A DNA stretch of 64,000 nucleotides, taken from assembly GCA_024516155.1 (NCBI GenBank), contig JAJJXM010000001.1, positions 1,116,001 to 1,180,000 on the forward strand, in the 5' to 3' direction. Shown here piece after piece: positions 1-11,371 of this stretch. The position numbers were made by a program, and so were the translations under genes. Below the pieces are notes generated by a model. The model was given only the letters and a program-made list of their open reading frames with translations. It searched no databases and was not told the origin of the DNA. Position 1 is the first letter of the stretch; every line of letters starts with the position of its first letter. The DNA is from Pyronema omphalodes (taxonomy: Eukaryota > Ascomycota > Pezizomycetes > Pezizales > Pyronemataceae).

Positions 1-3000
1 AACGACCGGGCCACTACAGCGCGCCCAACAAAGCCTTCTTTGGTGGCGACGATTGCGACAGCTGTCCATAACAACTTCCTCCTACAAACGCAAGGGATAT
101 TACGATTTTTTTTTTGTCGTGTATGATCAGTCCTGACAGAAATTTAATCCACTCTGGCAGGAGGTTGCCATTTGGGATCTTTTATGCACATCTCATGCAG
201 CAACGCAAATATGGGATCTTGACTGTGTAGCAGCTGGCAAAAAAAAAAGTTGTGGCACAGAAATCACAGAGGCACAGATGTACCTGGCCGGGTCGCGGAT
301 GTGCAGGGTCTTGAGGGTGTCGGTGAAAAGAAAACACGGAGAGTGAGGTCATAATGCAGGGTCGGAGTGTTCCCACCATGACATCAATGACGTATGGTGT
401 CATGCACGGCTGTCTTGGGATCTGACGCTAGTTGTGTACCAGGAGAAAGCGCGTCCGTTTACGGGCACTTGGCACGCCTGCTTGTCCGCTGCGGGCATTT
501 TGGGATAGAAGAGCTGGGATTCTAAAGAACGGCCGTGATTTGTCAGAATAAAAATTGTGCACAAGGTGAATGAACACAGACCCCAACACAAGCCCGCGAA
601 CTCAACACGGTGCGAAATGGTAAAAGTTGGTGTAGGACGATCGAAATAGAGCAAGGCACTTCTGCACTGACTGCTCCTCCCGAGAAAAGTGCGTGGACGC
701 GACTGTCAAAACACAAATTAAAAATAACCACTATCAACACCAGAAACGGGGGAAGACATGGAAGAAAGTACTGGCAGGAGAGGGGAGTTAGGGATACGAA
801 ACGATTCTTACCTTACATGCATCTCCGAAACTGTATCCATAAGGCTTTCGGTATTTATATTCCCGTACGAAGCCACACAGAAAAACAGGGTTGTCTAACA
901 AGTGTAAGGTTCATCCCATGGTCTAAAGCCTGGCCGTAAGCCCTGACGTTTGTGATTCAAGTCCACTCACTTTCTTTAGGAAACATCGTGGGTTCAGCCC
1001 TTGCGGGTTGAGTTTCCGGATTCTACAGGCCAGTCTCTTGGCTAGGGGTTCATGACTTACCTCAGGGAAGACCCGCATTCCGTATCGTTCATCATACGAT
1101 AAGTACGCATCCGGAGTGGAATTTAGGGAACAATTACAAGAGGCCCCGCGGCTATTTACAAGAAGCTGAGACCAAACTTCATTCAGCTAACTTTGCAAAT
1201 AGGTACAAAAAATTCCTGCAAAATTCGAAGAAAAATTCCTTAGTTCAAGGCGTTTTCTTGCTAAAAAAAAACCACCGTTCATGTACCTCTTCAGATGTTT
1301 TTTGTGATGGGTCTCTTTCCCCCAAAACTGCCGCCGATTCCTTACCCGCGGGTAGGTTTCCACGTGGCGCTTAAGCGAGACTTGGCATGGCGTGCGGCAA
1401 CATTAACAACAACCTTCCGGACTCTTCAACTTTTGAATAAAGAAGTTTCTTTAATCTCGATGAATTTGGTATGGGTACATCTATGCTCACCATACCATGA
1501 CTTTGATTTTGTAAAAGTAACTCGTGATAATAGGAGTATCCATTCACGGCTGATTCTCGAAGGAACCTGCACAGACGCGGCACACCGGCAGGCGGAAGTC
1601 TGGAAGCCGGGCTGCAACGATATTTTGGTCCAAAGTCCAGGGCTTGTCAGAGAATCTGTATCCAATTACTTCACAAATTCGTAACAACCAGGTATTCGGA
1701 TTCATGGGTAGATGACCTTCAGGTTGGAGATCGCTGTCATGGAACCTGTAACCTCGATGACGCCTCGACTGCGCACAATAAACCAAGGCACGACCAATAA
1801 ATCACCATTTCATCCTTTCTTATGAAACGAACTCGGATTCAGATAATCACATGGTTCAAATATCTCCACGCAAACCCAATCAATTACGTGGCTTTTATCA
1901 CATTTTTTGGTTGGGATTTACGTGGATGGATATATCGTACACTAACGGCAATTTATCTAACCCCTCAAGTGCCTCAGTATCACAATTTTGCCAGACAATC
2001 ATAAACCGCAGACAACATGTGATGGTTACTTAGGTTTCCATTCCGAGCGGTTGGGGGCTATGCATTCATTTTTCGGGCCATAGGCATCGGAAGGAAACGG
2101 AAGTACCCACCAGACTCTCGGGGGTTTCGGTTCCTGTCATCTACCTAAAGCTCATCGATATGATCATCGATATATTTCTAAGCATCATCCTCACACCGGA
2201 CATCATCGTTAATACCCGTAACCGCATCTCCCACCCGTCCGTTTGGTTTTCTACTCTTTTCACTAAGGATATTTTTCCAACCCATTTACACGCGACGACC
2301 ACGCATAGCATCCGGTAACTGTCTGGTCATTATGATATTATAGTAACAACAGCAACAACTCAACGGTGGCTTCCTCACCGCTCTGCGACATCAAAATACA
2401 CCATACATCGGCAATTAGGGGTACGATCGCGATCTACCCTCGTATTACCAGATCGTGGAATGAGATCGTGAGTTTTCCAGTCAGCCGGGAGTTGAAGAGG
2501 GCTTGTGATACAAGTTTTTTTTTTTTTCTTCTGTTGAGCTGGAAGTGAATGCATGTATGTTCAATTATGCTTTTTTCCTAGTGCGAATTTCTAGCCTTTT
2601 GTTGGATGGATGGGTGGGTTGGCGACAACGGCGGGGTAAAAGCTCCATCCATCTGTATGGCGGACCCGGAGGCGCAGAGAAAAGAGACGCGGGCGATAAG
2701 AGCGGTGCAAAGTACTGGTGTGGCACGCGAGCAGTTCGTAGTTGGCGCTTCTCGCTTTCCCCTTCCAACACCCCCTCCAACACCCCTTCGGCAGTCTTCA
2801 CTCGTCCTGCAACCAAACTCAAAGCTTTCTAGTCTCACAATCTCACAGATTCCTAAGAGCGTACTGTATAACTTTCTAGAACACTAAAGAATATTAAGCT
2901 TGAGAACTCAGAGTTTGGACACCTGCGAGCGAGGCTAAGTCACACGACCTCTTGACCCACAGACCCCCACATACAAGTCCGTTTCTAAAGGACAGTCGAC

Positions 3001-3431
3001 CGATGGATTGGAAACATATTCCTCCGGCTAGTATGAGTAAACGACATCGGCTCGGAGGTATGTACAGAGCAGTGGTAGTTGTATATTTTCCGAAGAGTAC
3101 ATATTACAAAAAGCATCATCTGTGTGTTGTAGGCAACGATGGTGATACCGCTACATCAGGGACACCCTTACAGCACCATCAAGCCACACATAATAAGACA
3201 CGAAATCGAAGCTACTGTAGAGTAAATTCAGCAGTAGCTTTGCTGCTAGGTATGAACAGCCTGGTCTGCTGCAAGGCACCACTTCACTTTACTGAAATCA
3301 CGACTATTCCTTACAAGTTGACCTGCAAGCCATCTTATCTTACCTCTGTAGACAATTCGGATACATATTCCTCCCAATTATCATACCAAATTCCCTATCA
3401 ATTATGTACTCATGAGATGGAATTTGCCTTC
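1..3431. other. intergenic region with no recognisable gene
   Basis: I see no protein family, tRNA or intact transposon here. Open frames of 60-190 codons occur, but they have no domain signal, often lack ATG, and overlap each other on both strands. A short inverted repeat sits near 3212-3241 (AGCTACTG/CAGTAGCT arms). The segment ends at the stop codon of the minus-strand LENG1-type gene. Confidence 0.6.
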
Positions 3432-4628
3432 TCAATCCCTACCATATTGTTTCGAATATCTTCCTCCTTCCACAGGTTTCCATCCAGGTGTATTCCTTTC
3501 TTCCTCTTTCCTTAACAGTTGCTCAGCTTTAGCGCGCTCTAAAGCCTCCCGCTTCTCCCGCTCAGCTCGCAGCTTTGCTAGCTTGTCATTGTCGTTGTCT
3601 TTGTCGGTACTGTCCTTTTGTCGACGTGTATCCGAACGGTGACTGTGGTGGCGACGTTTATGACGCTCATCGGAGTGTTGTCTAGATTGAGACCTAGACC
3701 TAGACCTGGATCTACGGCCCCGCTTCCGATGGTGATCATGATCTTTCGGGGAACGCGAACGTGAACGCGAACGGCGACGGTGGCGGTGGCGGTCTTTAGT
3801 CTCGTTTGCATGGCTTTCTCGCTTCGCATTCCCATGTCTTTGAGATTCTTTGGTGCGGGATGAAGATATCGGTTTCGATGATGCTTCTTTGTCATGGCAG
3901 ATATCCCGTCTTCTCCGGCTCTCGTGGACCTCTGTCATCTCGGACCCCCCTACTTCCCGTTCTCTTGTTCTTCGCCACTCTTCTCTCGTCTCCTCGACTT
4001 CTCTTAGTTTCCGTACCCCAGTTTCCACAATCCTCATTGGGTCAGCCCAATCCTTCCTCATTACTTCCTTATTCTTTTTCCACTCGGTACGCCTATCCCC
4101 GCCATTATCGCCCTCAGCCTCCTCCTTATCTCTCTTATCCCCCGCCTTCGTGTACCAAGGCGTTAGGTCATCACAAGGTCTTCCCAGGGCATTCTGAAAC
4201 GTTCGCGCCTCCCATAACGCCTCTTTTTCCTTACGCTCCTTCTCAGCCTCTTCGTTTTTCCTTGTTTTTTCAGGTAGCGTAGGAAAAAGATTAATATGTC
4301 CGGTCTCATCTGTAAGCCCGGCCTTGTCGATATGTAAATCTAACCTCCTTTGAGCATCCGTTCGTAGTTTCTTCTTAGGCCGGGGATGATCTGGATCGTT
4401 TTCGGTTTCATCTTCCTGCTGGTCTCGGAGTAAAGGTTTCGGGGGAGGCTCTATTCCGGCGGCGCGAGCGCGCAGAATTTCGAGTCGGTCGCGAGAGGCA
4501 CTAGAGGCGGCATGTTCGGCGGCTGATGCGGCGGCAGCTTCTGCTTCGGCTTCGTCGCGCCGTACACGTGCGATGTTCGCAGCGTTATAGACGTGGTAGG
4601 ATTTGTGGTGGAGAAGGTGGAGTGGCAT
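3432..4628 (-). CDS. LENG1/Cir_N-domain RS-rich protein (splicing-associated family)
   Basis: Single exon, 398 residues. I chose the ATG at 4628 because the protein then begins MPLHLLHHKSYHVYNAANIA, followed by a RVRRDE block, matching the N-terminus of LENG1/Cir_N proteins (SWHVxNxxNxARVRRDE). An upstream in-frame ATG at 4751 would only add an unrelated 41-residue leader. After the N-terminal Cir_N-like helix come an Ala/Glu-rich coiled stretch, a PWYTK motif near the middle, and a long Arg/Ser and charged region with SRSRSRSP-type repeats. The C-terminus ends in a conserved-looking WKPVEGGRYS block. RS repeats and the Cir_N domain are found in spliceosome-associated proteins (CWC25 has a related N-terminus), so a nuclear mRNA-processing role is inferred. 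No intron was needed. Confidence 0.8.
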   Translation of the reverse strand: MPLHLLHHKSYHVYNAANIARVRRDEAEAEAAAASAAEHAASSASRDRLEILRARAAGIEPPPKPLLRDQQEDETENDPDHPRPKKKLRTDAQRRLDLHIDKAGLTDETGHINLFPTLPEKTRKNEEAEKERKEKEALWEARTFQNALGRPCDDLTPWYTKAGDKRDKEEAEGDNGGDRRTEWKKNKEVMRKDWADPMRIVETGVRKLREVEETREEWRRTREREVGGSEMTEVHESRRRRDICHDKEASSKPISSSRTKESQRHGNAKRESHANETKDRHRHRRRSRSRSRSPKDHDHHRKRGRRSRSRSRSQSRQHSDERHKRRHHSHRSDTRRQKDSTDKDNDNDKLAKLRAEREKREALERAKAEQLLRKEEERNTPGWKPVEGGRYSKQYGRD

Positions 4629-5287
4629 GATGGTTGGTGGTGACAGGTTTGAGGGTGACGCGAGGAGCTCCTGTGAGCTTCTTTGAATCCCAGGATCCTG
4701 CACATAACACGTGATAAGGCGCGAATATTCGAGGTTTGAGGTGCGTGACACATGCAGGTGTTTTTTTACCGTAGGATAGGCCTACGTAACTCCACATATT
4801 GGAGGAACATTCAGAGTACAGGAAGGCATAAAAACACTTTGATGCAAGTAGAAGGTACAAAAGTATCCAGCCAGATCACACATAGCATGATCATTATAAC
4901 ACAGCGGTGTGACGACATTGACGATGACGGAATGCAAAATATAGCTTGTCATGCAAGGTGATCATAAGTTCTTACAGTAAAAATACAACGTCCAACGTCC
5001 ACATCATATCTCATCACTTATACCTTACCTTGTAGACCAGCACAACACCGCCAAACAATAAAGCCTCCTGGCTCTTGTCGCAACCCCGACTTCACGAGGA
5101 AGGCAAGAGCAGAGAAAATGGGTATAAACTCCAAACATAAATGAATCATCCAATCATCCAACCAACATCACCGATAGCTTTTCCGTACAGACACACCATA
5201 TCCCCGTTAGCGAAATGCCAGTTACAGCCCATTGCCAACACATCATAGTACACCAACCTAACACACATTGGAAACCTAGTGTCCTCT

Positions 5288-5318
<31 letters not shown>

Positions 5319-5321
5319 CGT
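4629..5321. other. intergenic region between two minus-strand genes
   Basis: Holds the promoter of the LENG1-type gene and the 3' flank of the TM9 gene. No coding signal was seen. It contains the 28-nt T homopolymer listed separately. Confidence 0.6.
5291..5318. repeat. T28 homopolymer (A28 on the gene strand)
   Basis: Twenty-eight uninterrupted T. Read on the minus strand it is A28, starting three bases after the TAA stop of the TM9/EMP70 gene. Confidence 0.9.
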
Positions 5322-7355
5322 TTATTCGATCTTAATGCTACCGTAGATTTTCTGAACGAAAAAGTAGCTGGAGAAGAATCCAATGGTTCCTACACACGTA
5401 TATTAGCCATGATGTCATTTCGGGATGAAGCATTGTGATGGAGGCAAACCTGTGAGGATGAAGAATAAGAACCCAATGAGCGCAGAGTACCCCAGGTACA
5501 ATACGTTGCCAGTCAGGCCACCAAGGCTCAACTTGCTTATCCAGTAAACAATGGCATTTAAGAAGATATAAAATGCACATGCACCGGCTGTAAAGAAAGA
5601 ACGCCACTGCCAATGGTAGTTCTCGCTGCAGAGAAGAAAGTAAACCATCAATATGGTGACCATGGAACAAGTGACAATCTATAAGTGGAGAGTTAGTATA
5701 TACCCGATGCTTTCTGCGGACCGAGGCCATACCATAATTCCGTAGCAAACAAATAGGAATCCGAACATGTAGTAAACTTTGTGAAACCAGATAGAGTTCA
5801 TGATGAAGTAGAGCTCAACAAAGATAGCTCCAAATGGTAAGATACCGGCAAGGAGCATAGAGGGAATGGGTCGGAGATATCCAATGGACGGAGGAATTTG
5901 CCTTGGAATCTGGTTTGTACGGACAGGAGCCTCAATGATAGGAGATCTAAATCCAAACCAACTACCAGCAAACGATAGAGGCACTGAAATCACAAACCAG
6001 ATTCCAATTAGAGCTAGCATAGTGGTGAAAGGGACAGCTCCTGATGATTGATTTATGAATAAGAAAAGGTTCAGGAAAAAGAACCAAGAAAAAACAATTC
6101 CTGGAATAAGAAATGGAGTGAGAATAATATTCTTTTTCCAGGCCTCTCCACCAAGTGTTTTGTAAACCCGAGCTGAAACGTATCCACCGACGGAACCAAG
6201 GAGAGTGTAAAGTAAAATCGCAACTGTTCCCAGACTACCACGGTTAGACGGTGATAGGAAACCCAACAACGCAAATGCAATTGTAACTCCAGTCATAAAA
6301 AACAACTGAGATCCCGAGCCCAAGAGAATGGATAACAACATAGGGTTCTTTGGCGCACGGAAAACATCGCCATGGACTAGCTTCCAGCCAGAGTCGTCCT
6401 GTACATCCTCGTTAATATCGAGCTGGTTGTACCGACTGATATCTTTGCGCAGAGCTCGTAAAAGAACCATTCCGACCATAGACGTCAGGAAAATAACAAT
6501 GATAGCGGAGTTCACGAGTGAGAACCAATGAATGTTGGGATTCTCAACACCGAGGTATCTGTCCCATCGTGTGGCCCATGCTGTCCTAGAGGGTCTCCAG
6601 TACACTGAATACGTATAGAGAACCTCTGTTTCATGTTCTTCGCTCAGTGATACCGGCTCTTCGCTATCACAGTTCGCACCGAACTCCTTTGTGTTATCTT
6701 CCCGAGATTGACGGGATTCCGGCTGCACAGTAACCCCGACTACACGGTATCTGGGATCACCCTTACGCGAAGGTATCTCATGGAAGTCGATCATGAAGTT
6801 GTAGTGGGTATTCAAATACGGAGTCGGCATTTTTCTGTCCTCGGGCTCTGGTGTGTCAAGGTAACCCAATGGAAAGCCCTGTGTGAAGTATTCGGTCCCG
6901 GTACTATCCACATAACTTCCTGGCAGTCCATCTACGAGAAAATTAAGGTTGTAGTTCTGCCAAATCCGCCCGTTTACAAATTCTGCCATTTTCTTTGTGT
7001 ATTTTTTTGGTCCACATTGCTTCTTGCATGTCTCATTCTTTCCCATGTGTAGCTCGAAAGGCGACGTTAGGATTCGGTCTCCAAAGAGGATCGATCCTAG
7101 TGACTCCGCAACCTTCTCCGGTCCGTTTTTCGGCTGACAGAAGCCCAGCTTGTCATGATAGTAGTCGAAAGGAAAGATTGATCGTAGCTCGGGGGACTTT
7201 TCGTTACTGCTTGGTGTCAAACGATTGACGTATAGCGGTACAGTGTCGCCTTTCTTATAGTCTGTCGGTACAACACCTGGAAGATAGAAGCCAGATACTA
7301 CAGAGCTGAGGGAAAGTACCCCTAGCAAAGCTTTTGCTGCGGTTGAGAAAATCAT
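5322..7355 (-). CDS. TM9/EMP70 family nonaspanin, endomembrane protein
   Basis: Exons 7355-5733, 5678-5450 and 5389-5322 give 639 residues. Introns are 54 and 60 bp; both show branch-like TACTAAC or CTAAT motifs. I placed the first donor at GTATGG (5732), which joins FVCYGIM to IVTCSMVTILM in phase with the family pattern. A cleavable signal peptide (MIFSTAAKALLGVLSLSSVVSG) precedes a lumenal domain of about 280 residues. Nine hydrophobic segments follow, with the family landmarks LLCSENYHWQWRSF and TGTIGFFSSYFFVQKIYGSIK. The C-terminus is KIE, close to the KXD/E Golgi-retention signal of TM9SF proteins. Expected location is Golgi/endosome membranes, with roles in sorting of membrane proteins. 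Length matches the family (about 600-660 residues). Confidence 0.95.
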
Positions 7356-7870
7356 TTGGCGAAGGTAGACCTGGGATTGACAGCGGAAAGTTCAGGAGAA
7401 TGAAGCTAGTTGTAAAGCTTGAGCTCGCACGCGAGCGAGTAAGGTTTAGGAGTCGAGCGCAAAACTTCGGATCGAAATCGCAAAGCTATCAGCTTATCCG
7501 TATCGACGTGGTGGGGTATTTTTTCGTGATAATGAGGGTGACTGCTCCGAGCTCGGTGAGCTGTGTTCAAGAAATGTGTTCCTACTACTTTCTGGTTCCG
7601 CGCGTCAGAATGCCGAGCCTAAACACTTAGGGAGCAATCTAGAGCCTCACGCTAAATTGAACCGTGCACTCACTACAGTGCATGATCGACTTTCGTGTAA
7701 CATGGCCTGTAAATGAGTTGGTAACACAGGTGAAGGTGTTTATATTTGCAAAAAAAAATCGCCGTCTAAAATAAAACACGATATATATCGTCGATAAAGG
7801 TAGTTCGCGCAAATCGATAGACTTTAAATAATTTAATTCCCCTTGTGCAGGGGGAGGAGAAAAAGGAATG
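7356..7870. other. intergenic region, TM9 promoter side
   Basis: No gene seen. GC-richer directly upstream of the TM9 start, then AT-rich towards the tRNA-Tyr at 7871. Confidence 0.5.
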
Positions 7871-7954
7871 TCCCTCCGACCGGAGTCGAACCGGTGACCA
7901 ACGGATGGCAGCAAATATTACAGTCCGGTGTGATACCAACTACACCACAGAGGG
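7871..7954 (-). tRNA. trnY(GTA): tRNA-Tyr (GTA), copy 1, with 11-nt intron
   Basis: On the minus strand: acceptor CCCTCTG pairs with CGGAGGG, discriminator is A, and the T arm is ACCGG-TTCGACT-CCGGT, which includes a perfect B box. The anticodon loop starts C-T-GTA-A. An 11-nt intron after position 37 is followed by the 3' half of the loop. C1:G72 with A73 is the eukaryotic tyrosine identity set. Length 84 = 73 + 11. The anticodon stem has a C27.T43 mismatch. A T-rich Pol III terminator lies downstream on the minus strand. Confidence 0.93.
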
Positions 7955-8286
7955 TGTGGACAAACTACAATACACATATAGTAAATATAATATTACAGCA
8001 TTCCTCCTGCGAACATCTTGCGAGATTTTCGAGGTTCAATTGTTTGTTAGGAACAAGTTACGAGTATTTCTCGGTCTCCATTATTGCATTTGAGCCAACG
8101 TCTAAATTACACATCGCACGGTTGGTCAAATGAGAAATTTCAGTCTATTTGTACAAGGGCAATCTAGAATACTGTGCCGGTTTTGGCCAGAATAAGCTGT
8201 CTCAGCAGTGTATTCCGGGTATTATTTTGCATTGCAATACGCATTGTACGACACATGTTTAGGCTTCTAAATGCATGAGCAAGATA
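7955..8286. other. intergenic, AT-rich
   Basis: No gene or repeat recognised between the tRNA-Tyr and the 3' end of the EBP-type gene. Confidence 0.5.
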
Positions 8287-9006
8287 TTATCTCCGCTTCT
8301 TGTAGGCTATTCCCGCATTCATCAACCCCACCGCTTTGGACATGACCTGAAATGACCGCCAACCAAGTATCGCGGGGATAATGAGCCAGGGGATATTGCA
8401 GCCCACATAGTAAACCCAGAAATAAAGAAACTCTGGACGACAGTGCTTGTTCCCCCCTACGGTTGCAGTTACGTAATATAAAAGCACGCCGTATACATGG
8501 CAGCAACATGCGATTAATCGCATCGGATGACGTTTAGGGCTTTCCAAAACGGTTGCAAGAAACGTAAGAAGGCATAAAGGGCCAAGGAAAACCTAGTGAT
8601 ATCAGTAAAGTAACAATTCAATTATTGTGGTAACCCATACCACAGTTAAAGCTTCGATTCCAACGACGAACTCTCCCTCAGCCTTTGCACCCAATAAGTA
8701 CCGAGAATCTGAAAGCGCATACTCCTTCCACAACTCGCCAATGACATCTGAACGAGAAGCCAGAGAATTGCGGTACCTGATGAAGTAGCCTTCGAAGTGA
8801 ATGTGTAGCAATCCGCAGTACAAGAACCAACTAGCCGTGGCTTTAGCACGAGTTGTGAGGGTTGGGTTCATGAGCGACATTAACCGCCAGCCGAGTAGGA
8901 GAACGAGAGCGCTGATAGTACCCATTGCACCGAGTATGATTTCTTTCGAAAGCGCTGGTGACAAATATTTCAGTTGCATATCTGGCGGATAATATGGGTG
9001 TGACAT
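8287..9006 (-). CDS. EBP/EXPERA-domain membrane protein (emopamil-binding protein-like)
   Basis: Exons 9006-8641 and 8592-8287 with a 48-bp phase-0 intron give 223 residues. The joined protein reads LTV|VFLGPLCLLTFLATVL across the junction, which restores the third membrane span. Four hydrophobic segments and the EBP landmarks are visible: HIHFEGYF (the His and Glu of the active-site region) and LWKEYALSDSRYL. In animals and plants this family is the sterol delta8-delta7 isomerase. In fungi that reaction is normally done by the unrelated ERG2, so this may be an accessory isomerase or a sterol-binding protein of the ER. The first ATG (MSHPYYPPD) gives a normal family N-terminus. It sits alone in the gene-poor island but looks intact. 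Confidence 0.85.
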
Positions 9007-10688
9007 GGTGAAGGTATGGTGTTCGGAGTCGACTAGCGGAACGTGGAGTATATACTGCTGGTGCTGAGGTGCAACGTCGCGACGCGGTAGAGTAACGCTG
9101 CTACTCGTGCCTAAAGATGGTGGCTAGCGCAAAGTAATTGCATGTCCAATCACTCGTCACGGCATTCTACGTCGTCTACATAGTGGACTTTTTTGGAGAA
9201 ACTCATAGAAGTTGAAACCCTTATAGGAATTGTAAAATAATGTGGTTGATTGTCAGGCTGTAAAATAATGTAGTTAATTCAGAGAAACCATTTGCCAGAC
9301 TTCATTGACGTGTTAATCTCTATTCCAAATTACAGTTGAGAAGTACAACCAAACTGCGACGGAAATGGCTTTTTTGATGTATAAATACGAGTATACAATG
9401 CCAGGCAATCATAAGCGAGGGATTGAGAAGCTAAGCCACATCAATAATAAATCCAAATCTATCTCATCTTTGCATATTTGTCTTGAAAAAAAGTGAGAAG
9501 GACAAGATGGACAGGACGAATTCGATAAAGTAAAGCAAAATGAAGCTAAATCCACCGTAAGTCAACTGCATCCGACCTGGTAGAAAATCTATAACAGAAT
9601 TTCAACGAGAGTGTGTTTTAAAAAAAAAAAAAAAAAAAAACACTGGCACGACACCGTATAACGTGCCAAAAATCGTACGTTTATCATTAACCCCTCATGA
9701 AACTTTTATAGAGCCATATTTGACGCATTGGAAAATTCCAAACGGATAATTTGGGCTTTGGAATTCGTCGTCCTTTCAATGTTATCGGAAGCTCGGTTAG
9801 AATGGGTCTCGTGAATTTGGAGAGCTCGGTTGGAGGTTTGCTGGTCAAAGGTTGGATCACCGATGGTTTGGGGGCTGATAGCGCGTAAATATTGCGCCAT
9901 ATGTATCCATCTAAGATTAATCAAACTGGATAGATTTTGGATATTATTGGGTAACTTCTTTACTAGACTACGCGTTAAATTGATTGAAAAAAATCCGAGT
10001 AAATATGCGTCTTCATTACAGTGTAATTGCATTTATGTATTTCATACTACGTTTTCCGGTGCTGTTTGACTTCGTAGCTCCTTCAATCAACCCGAATATC
10101 CGCTTATCTATCGACCTCTGATTAAGATTTTTTCTTTCTACCCTGTAAACAAGCAATAACTTGACATATGAACGTCTGTTTTCACGGTAATCGCCATAGT
10201 GCCACTAATCGGATGTGCTTTGATTCCAAAATGTGCGGTTGACTTTTTGAGCACTGACAATGAACCTCGGGCATCAAACACGGTGCCAGGTAATGACCTG
10301 GCACATATAAGTACGCCTACAATATCGAAGTAATGGCGGAGATTTGAGCATCAATGGTGTGAATAAATCAAAATAATGGAACGCTAAGGTCGGAATTAGA
10401 TTGATGGTCATTGGATGATCAAAACGATATCGTGAGAGCCATTCAATACATTCTGCTTGAAATTATGGTTCTTTAAGAAACTGGTCTATTTGAATTTTAG
10501 CATTGATGATGAATGGCGCGGGCATTACTCATAGAATCAGAGCTTGAATTGAGTCGGTTGACTACCAATTTTGTGTTTCACAGTCGACAGTACATAGGTA
10601 GATACTGGTTTTCTAACTGTGGGGTATTATAACCGGATAACATTTACAATATTTTATGTTAGTTATATCAGCTGTTATCATGTCCACA
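9007..10688. other. AT-rich gene-poor segment
   Basis: No supported gene. It holds a run of about 20 A near 9620, a 7-bp-arm hairpin (TGGCACG/CGTGCCA) near 9643-9667, a short direct repeat (TGTAAAATAATGTRGTTRATT) at about 9232-9285, and the perfect 9-bp-arm palindrome listed separately. Confidence 0.5.
10283..10304. repeat. perfect hairpin, 9-bp arms, 4-nt loop
   Basis: GTGCCAGGT and ACCTGGCAC flank AATG. Every arm position pairs. There is no T tract after it, so it does not look like a terminator. Confidence 0.85.
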
Positions 10689-10772
10689 CCCTCTGTGGTG
10701 TAGTTGGTATCACACCGGACTGTAATATTTGCTGCCATCCGTTGGTCACCGGTTCGACTCCGGTCGGAGGGA
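10689..10772 (+). tRNA. trnY(GTA): tRNA-Tyr (GTA), copy 2, with 11-nt intron
   Basis: Base-for-base the same 84-nt gene as at 7871-7954, here on the plus strand. Anticodon GTA follows C32-T33; the intron lies between positions 37 and 38. The 5' leader TGTCCACAC is shared with copy 1, and the 3' trailer runs into T6. The Harbinger-type element begins 46 bp downstream. Confidence 0.93.
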
Positions 10773-10818
10773 CATTATTTTTTCACACTTCACAAGGACT
10801 GTGATTTACATTTTATCA

Positions 10819-11371
10819 GGGTGCGTTTTGTTGTACCCAAAAACAAGGGGGTAGCCCTTTTGAGGCCGCGTTTGGTTCGCCAACGGCCGTTGCGATTTAC
10901 TGGCAAATTGACCGTTTGGAAACGGTCGGGGGGGTGTTTGGTTTGGCACCGACCGTTTCATTTTCCCAGTCACAACCGTTTGCGACTGACAAGACGCGAC
11001 ACAACCACCAAAAAAAATGACGCTGGAAGAAGCCCTCGCACCACGCAAAAAAATACAACTAGAACGCCGTAAAAACACCGTTATTCTCGCCTTGTATGCG
11101 CATTTCTACCTTTTGAAGACGCCTGTCCGCACCTCCATTCGCACTGGAGAAATTTTCGCGCGCGAAATTCTCAATGCCCATCCACGCCGAGCCCTCGAAG
11201 TCCTCAGGATGCCCGTCAGCACTTTTTTAGATTTGCGTGACTGGCTGGAAGTAAATAACGGTTGCTCCATGGTCCGACCGTTTTGACTCCGTTTGCACCA
11301 AACGGCCGTTGGCGAACCAAACGCGTAAAAACAGGCTAAACACTTTGTTTTCGGTCAAACCAAACGCACCC
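10819..11371. mobile_element. PIF/Harbinger-type non-autonomous DNA transposon
   Basis: A 553-bp element bounded by GGGTGCGTTT and its inverted copy. The terminal inverted repeats are about 72 bp (10819-10891 and 11301-11371). The outer 45 bp are diverged, and the inner 25 bp (10867-10891 versus 11301-11325) are a perfect match. Sub-terminal GACCGTTT/AAACGGTC motifs recur inside. Flanking bases are TCA and TAA, an imperfect 3-bp target duplication of the TWA type used by Harbinger elements. The interior keeps only the N-terminal end of a transposase-like frame (next entry), so the element is internally deleted. Confidence 0.75.
11017..11286 (+). pseudogene. N-terminal remnant of a HARBI1-like transposase
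   Basis: An 89-codon frame with its own ATG inside the inverted repeats. The block RTSIRTGEIFAREILNAHPR, followed by VLRMPVSTFLDLRDWLE, matches the usual N-terminus of Harbinger (DDE_4-type) nucleases, which precedes the catalytic domain. None of the DDE core remains: the frame ends at TGA just before the right repeat. I recognise the family by motif only. It could be an old deletion product or a small retained protein; no expression evidence is visible. Confidence 0.6.

Noticed and set aside
2952..3515. 187-codon plus-strand frame
   Set aside because: Starts at TTG, low-complexity end, overlaps the 3' end of the LENG1-type gene antisense, no domain.
5679..5732. Alternative TM9 donor at GTATATAC (about 5703)
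   Set aside because: Gives a frame shift or an extra MVWPRSAES insert. GTATGG at 5732 restores family sequence and phase.
7843..8133. Plus-strand frames reading VPPTGVEPVTNGWQQILQ, also at 12054-12257
   Set aside because: They are the antisense of tRNA-Tyr genes. The same peptide appears wherever the tRNA is copied.
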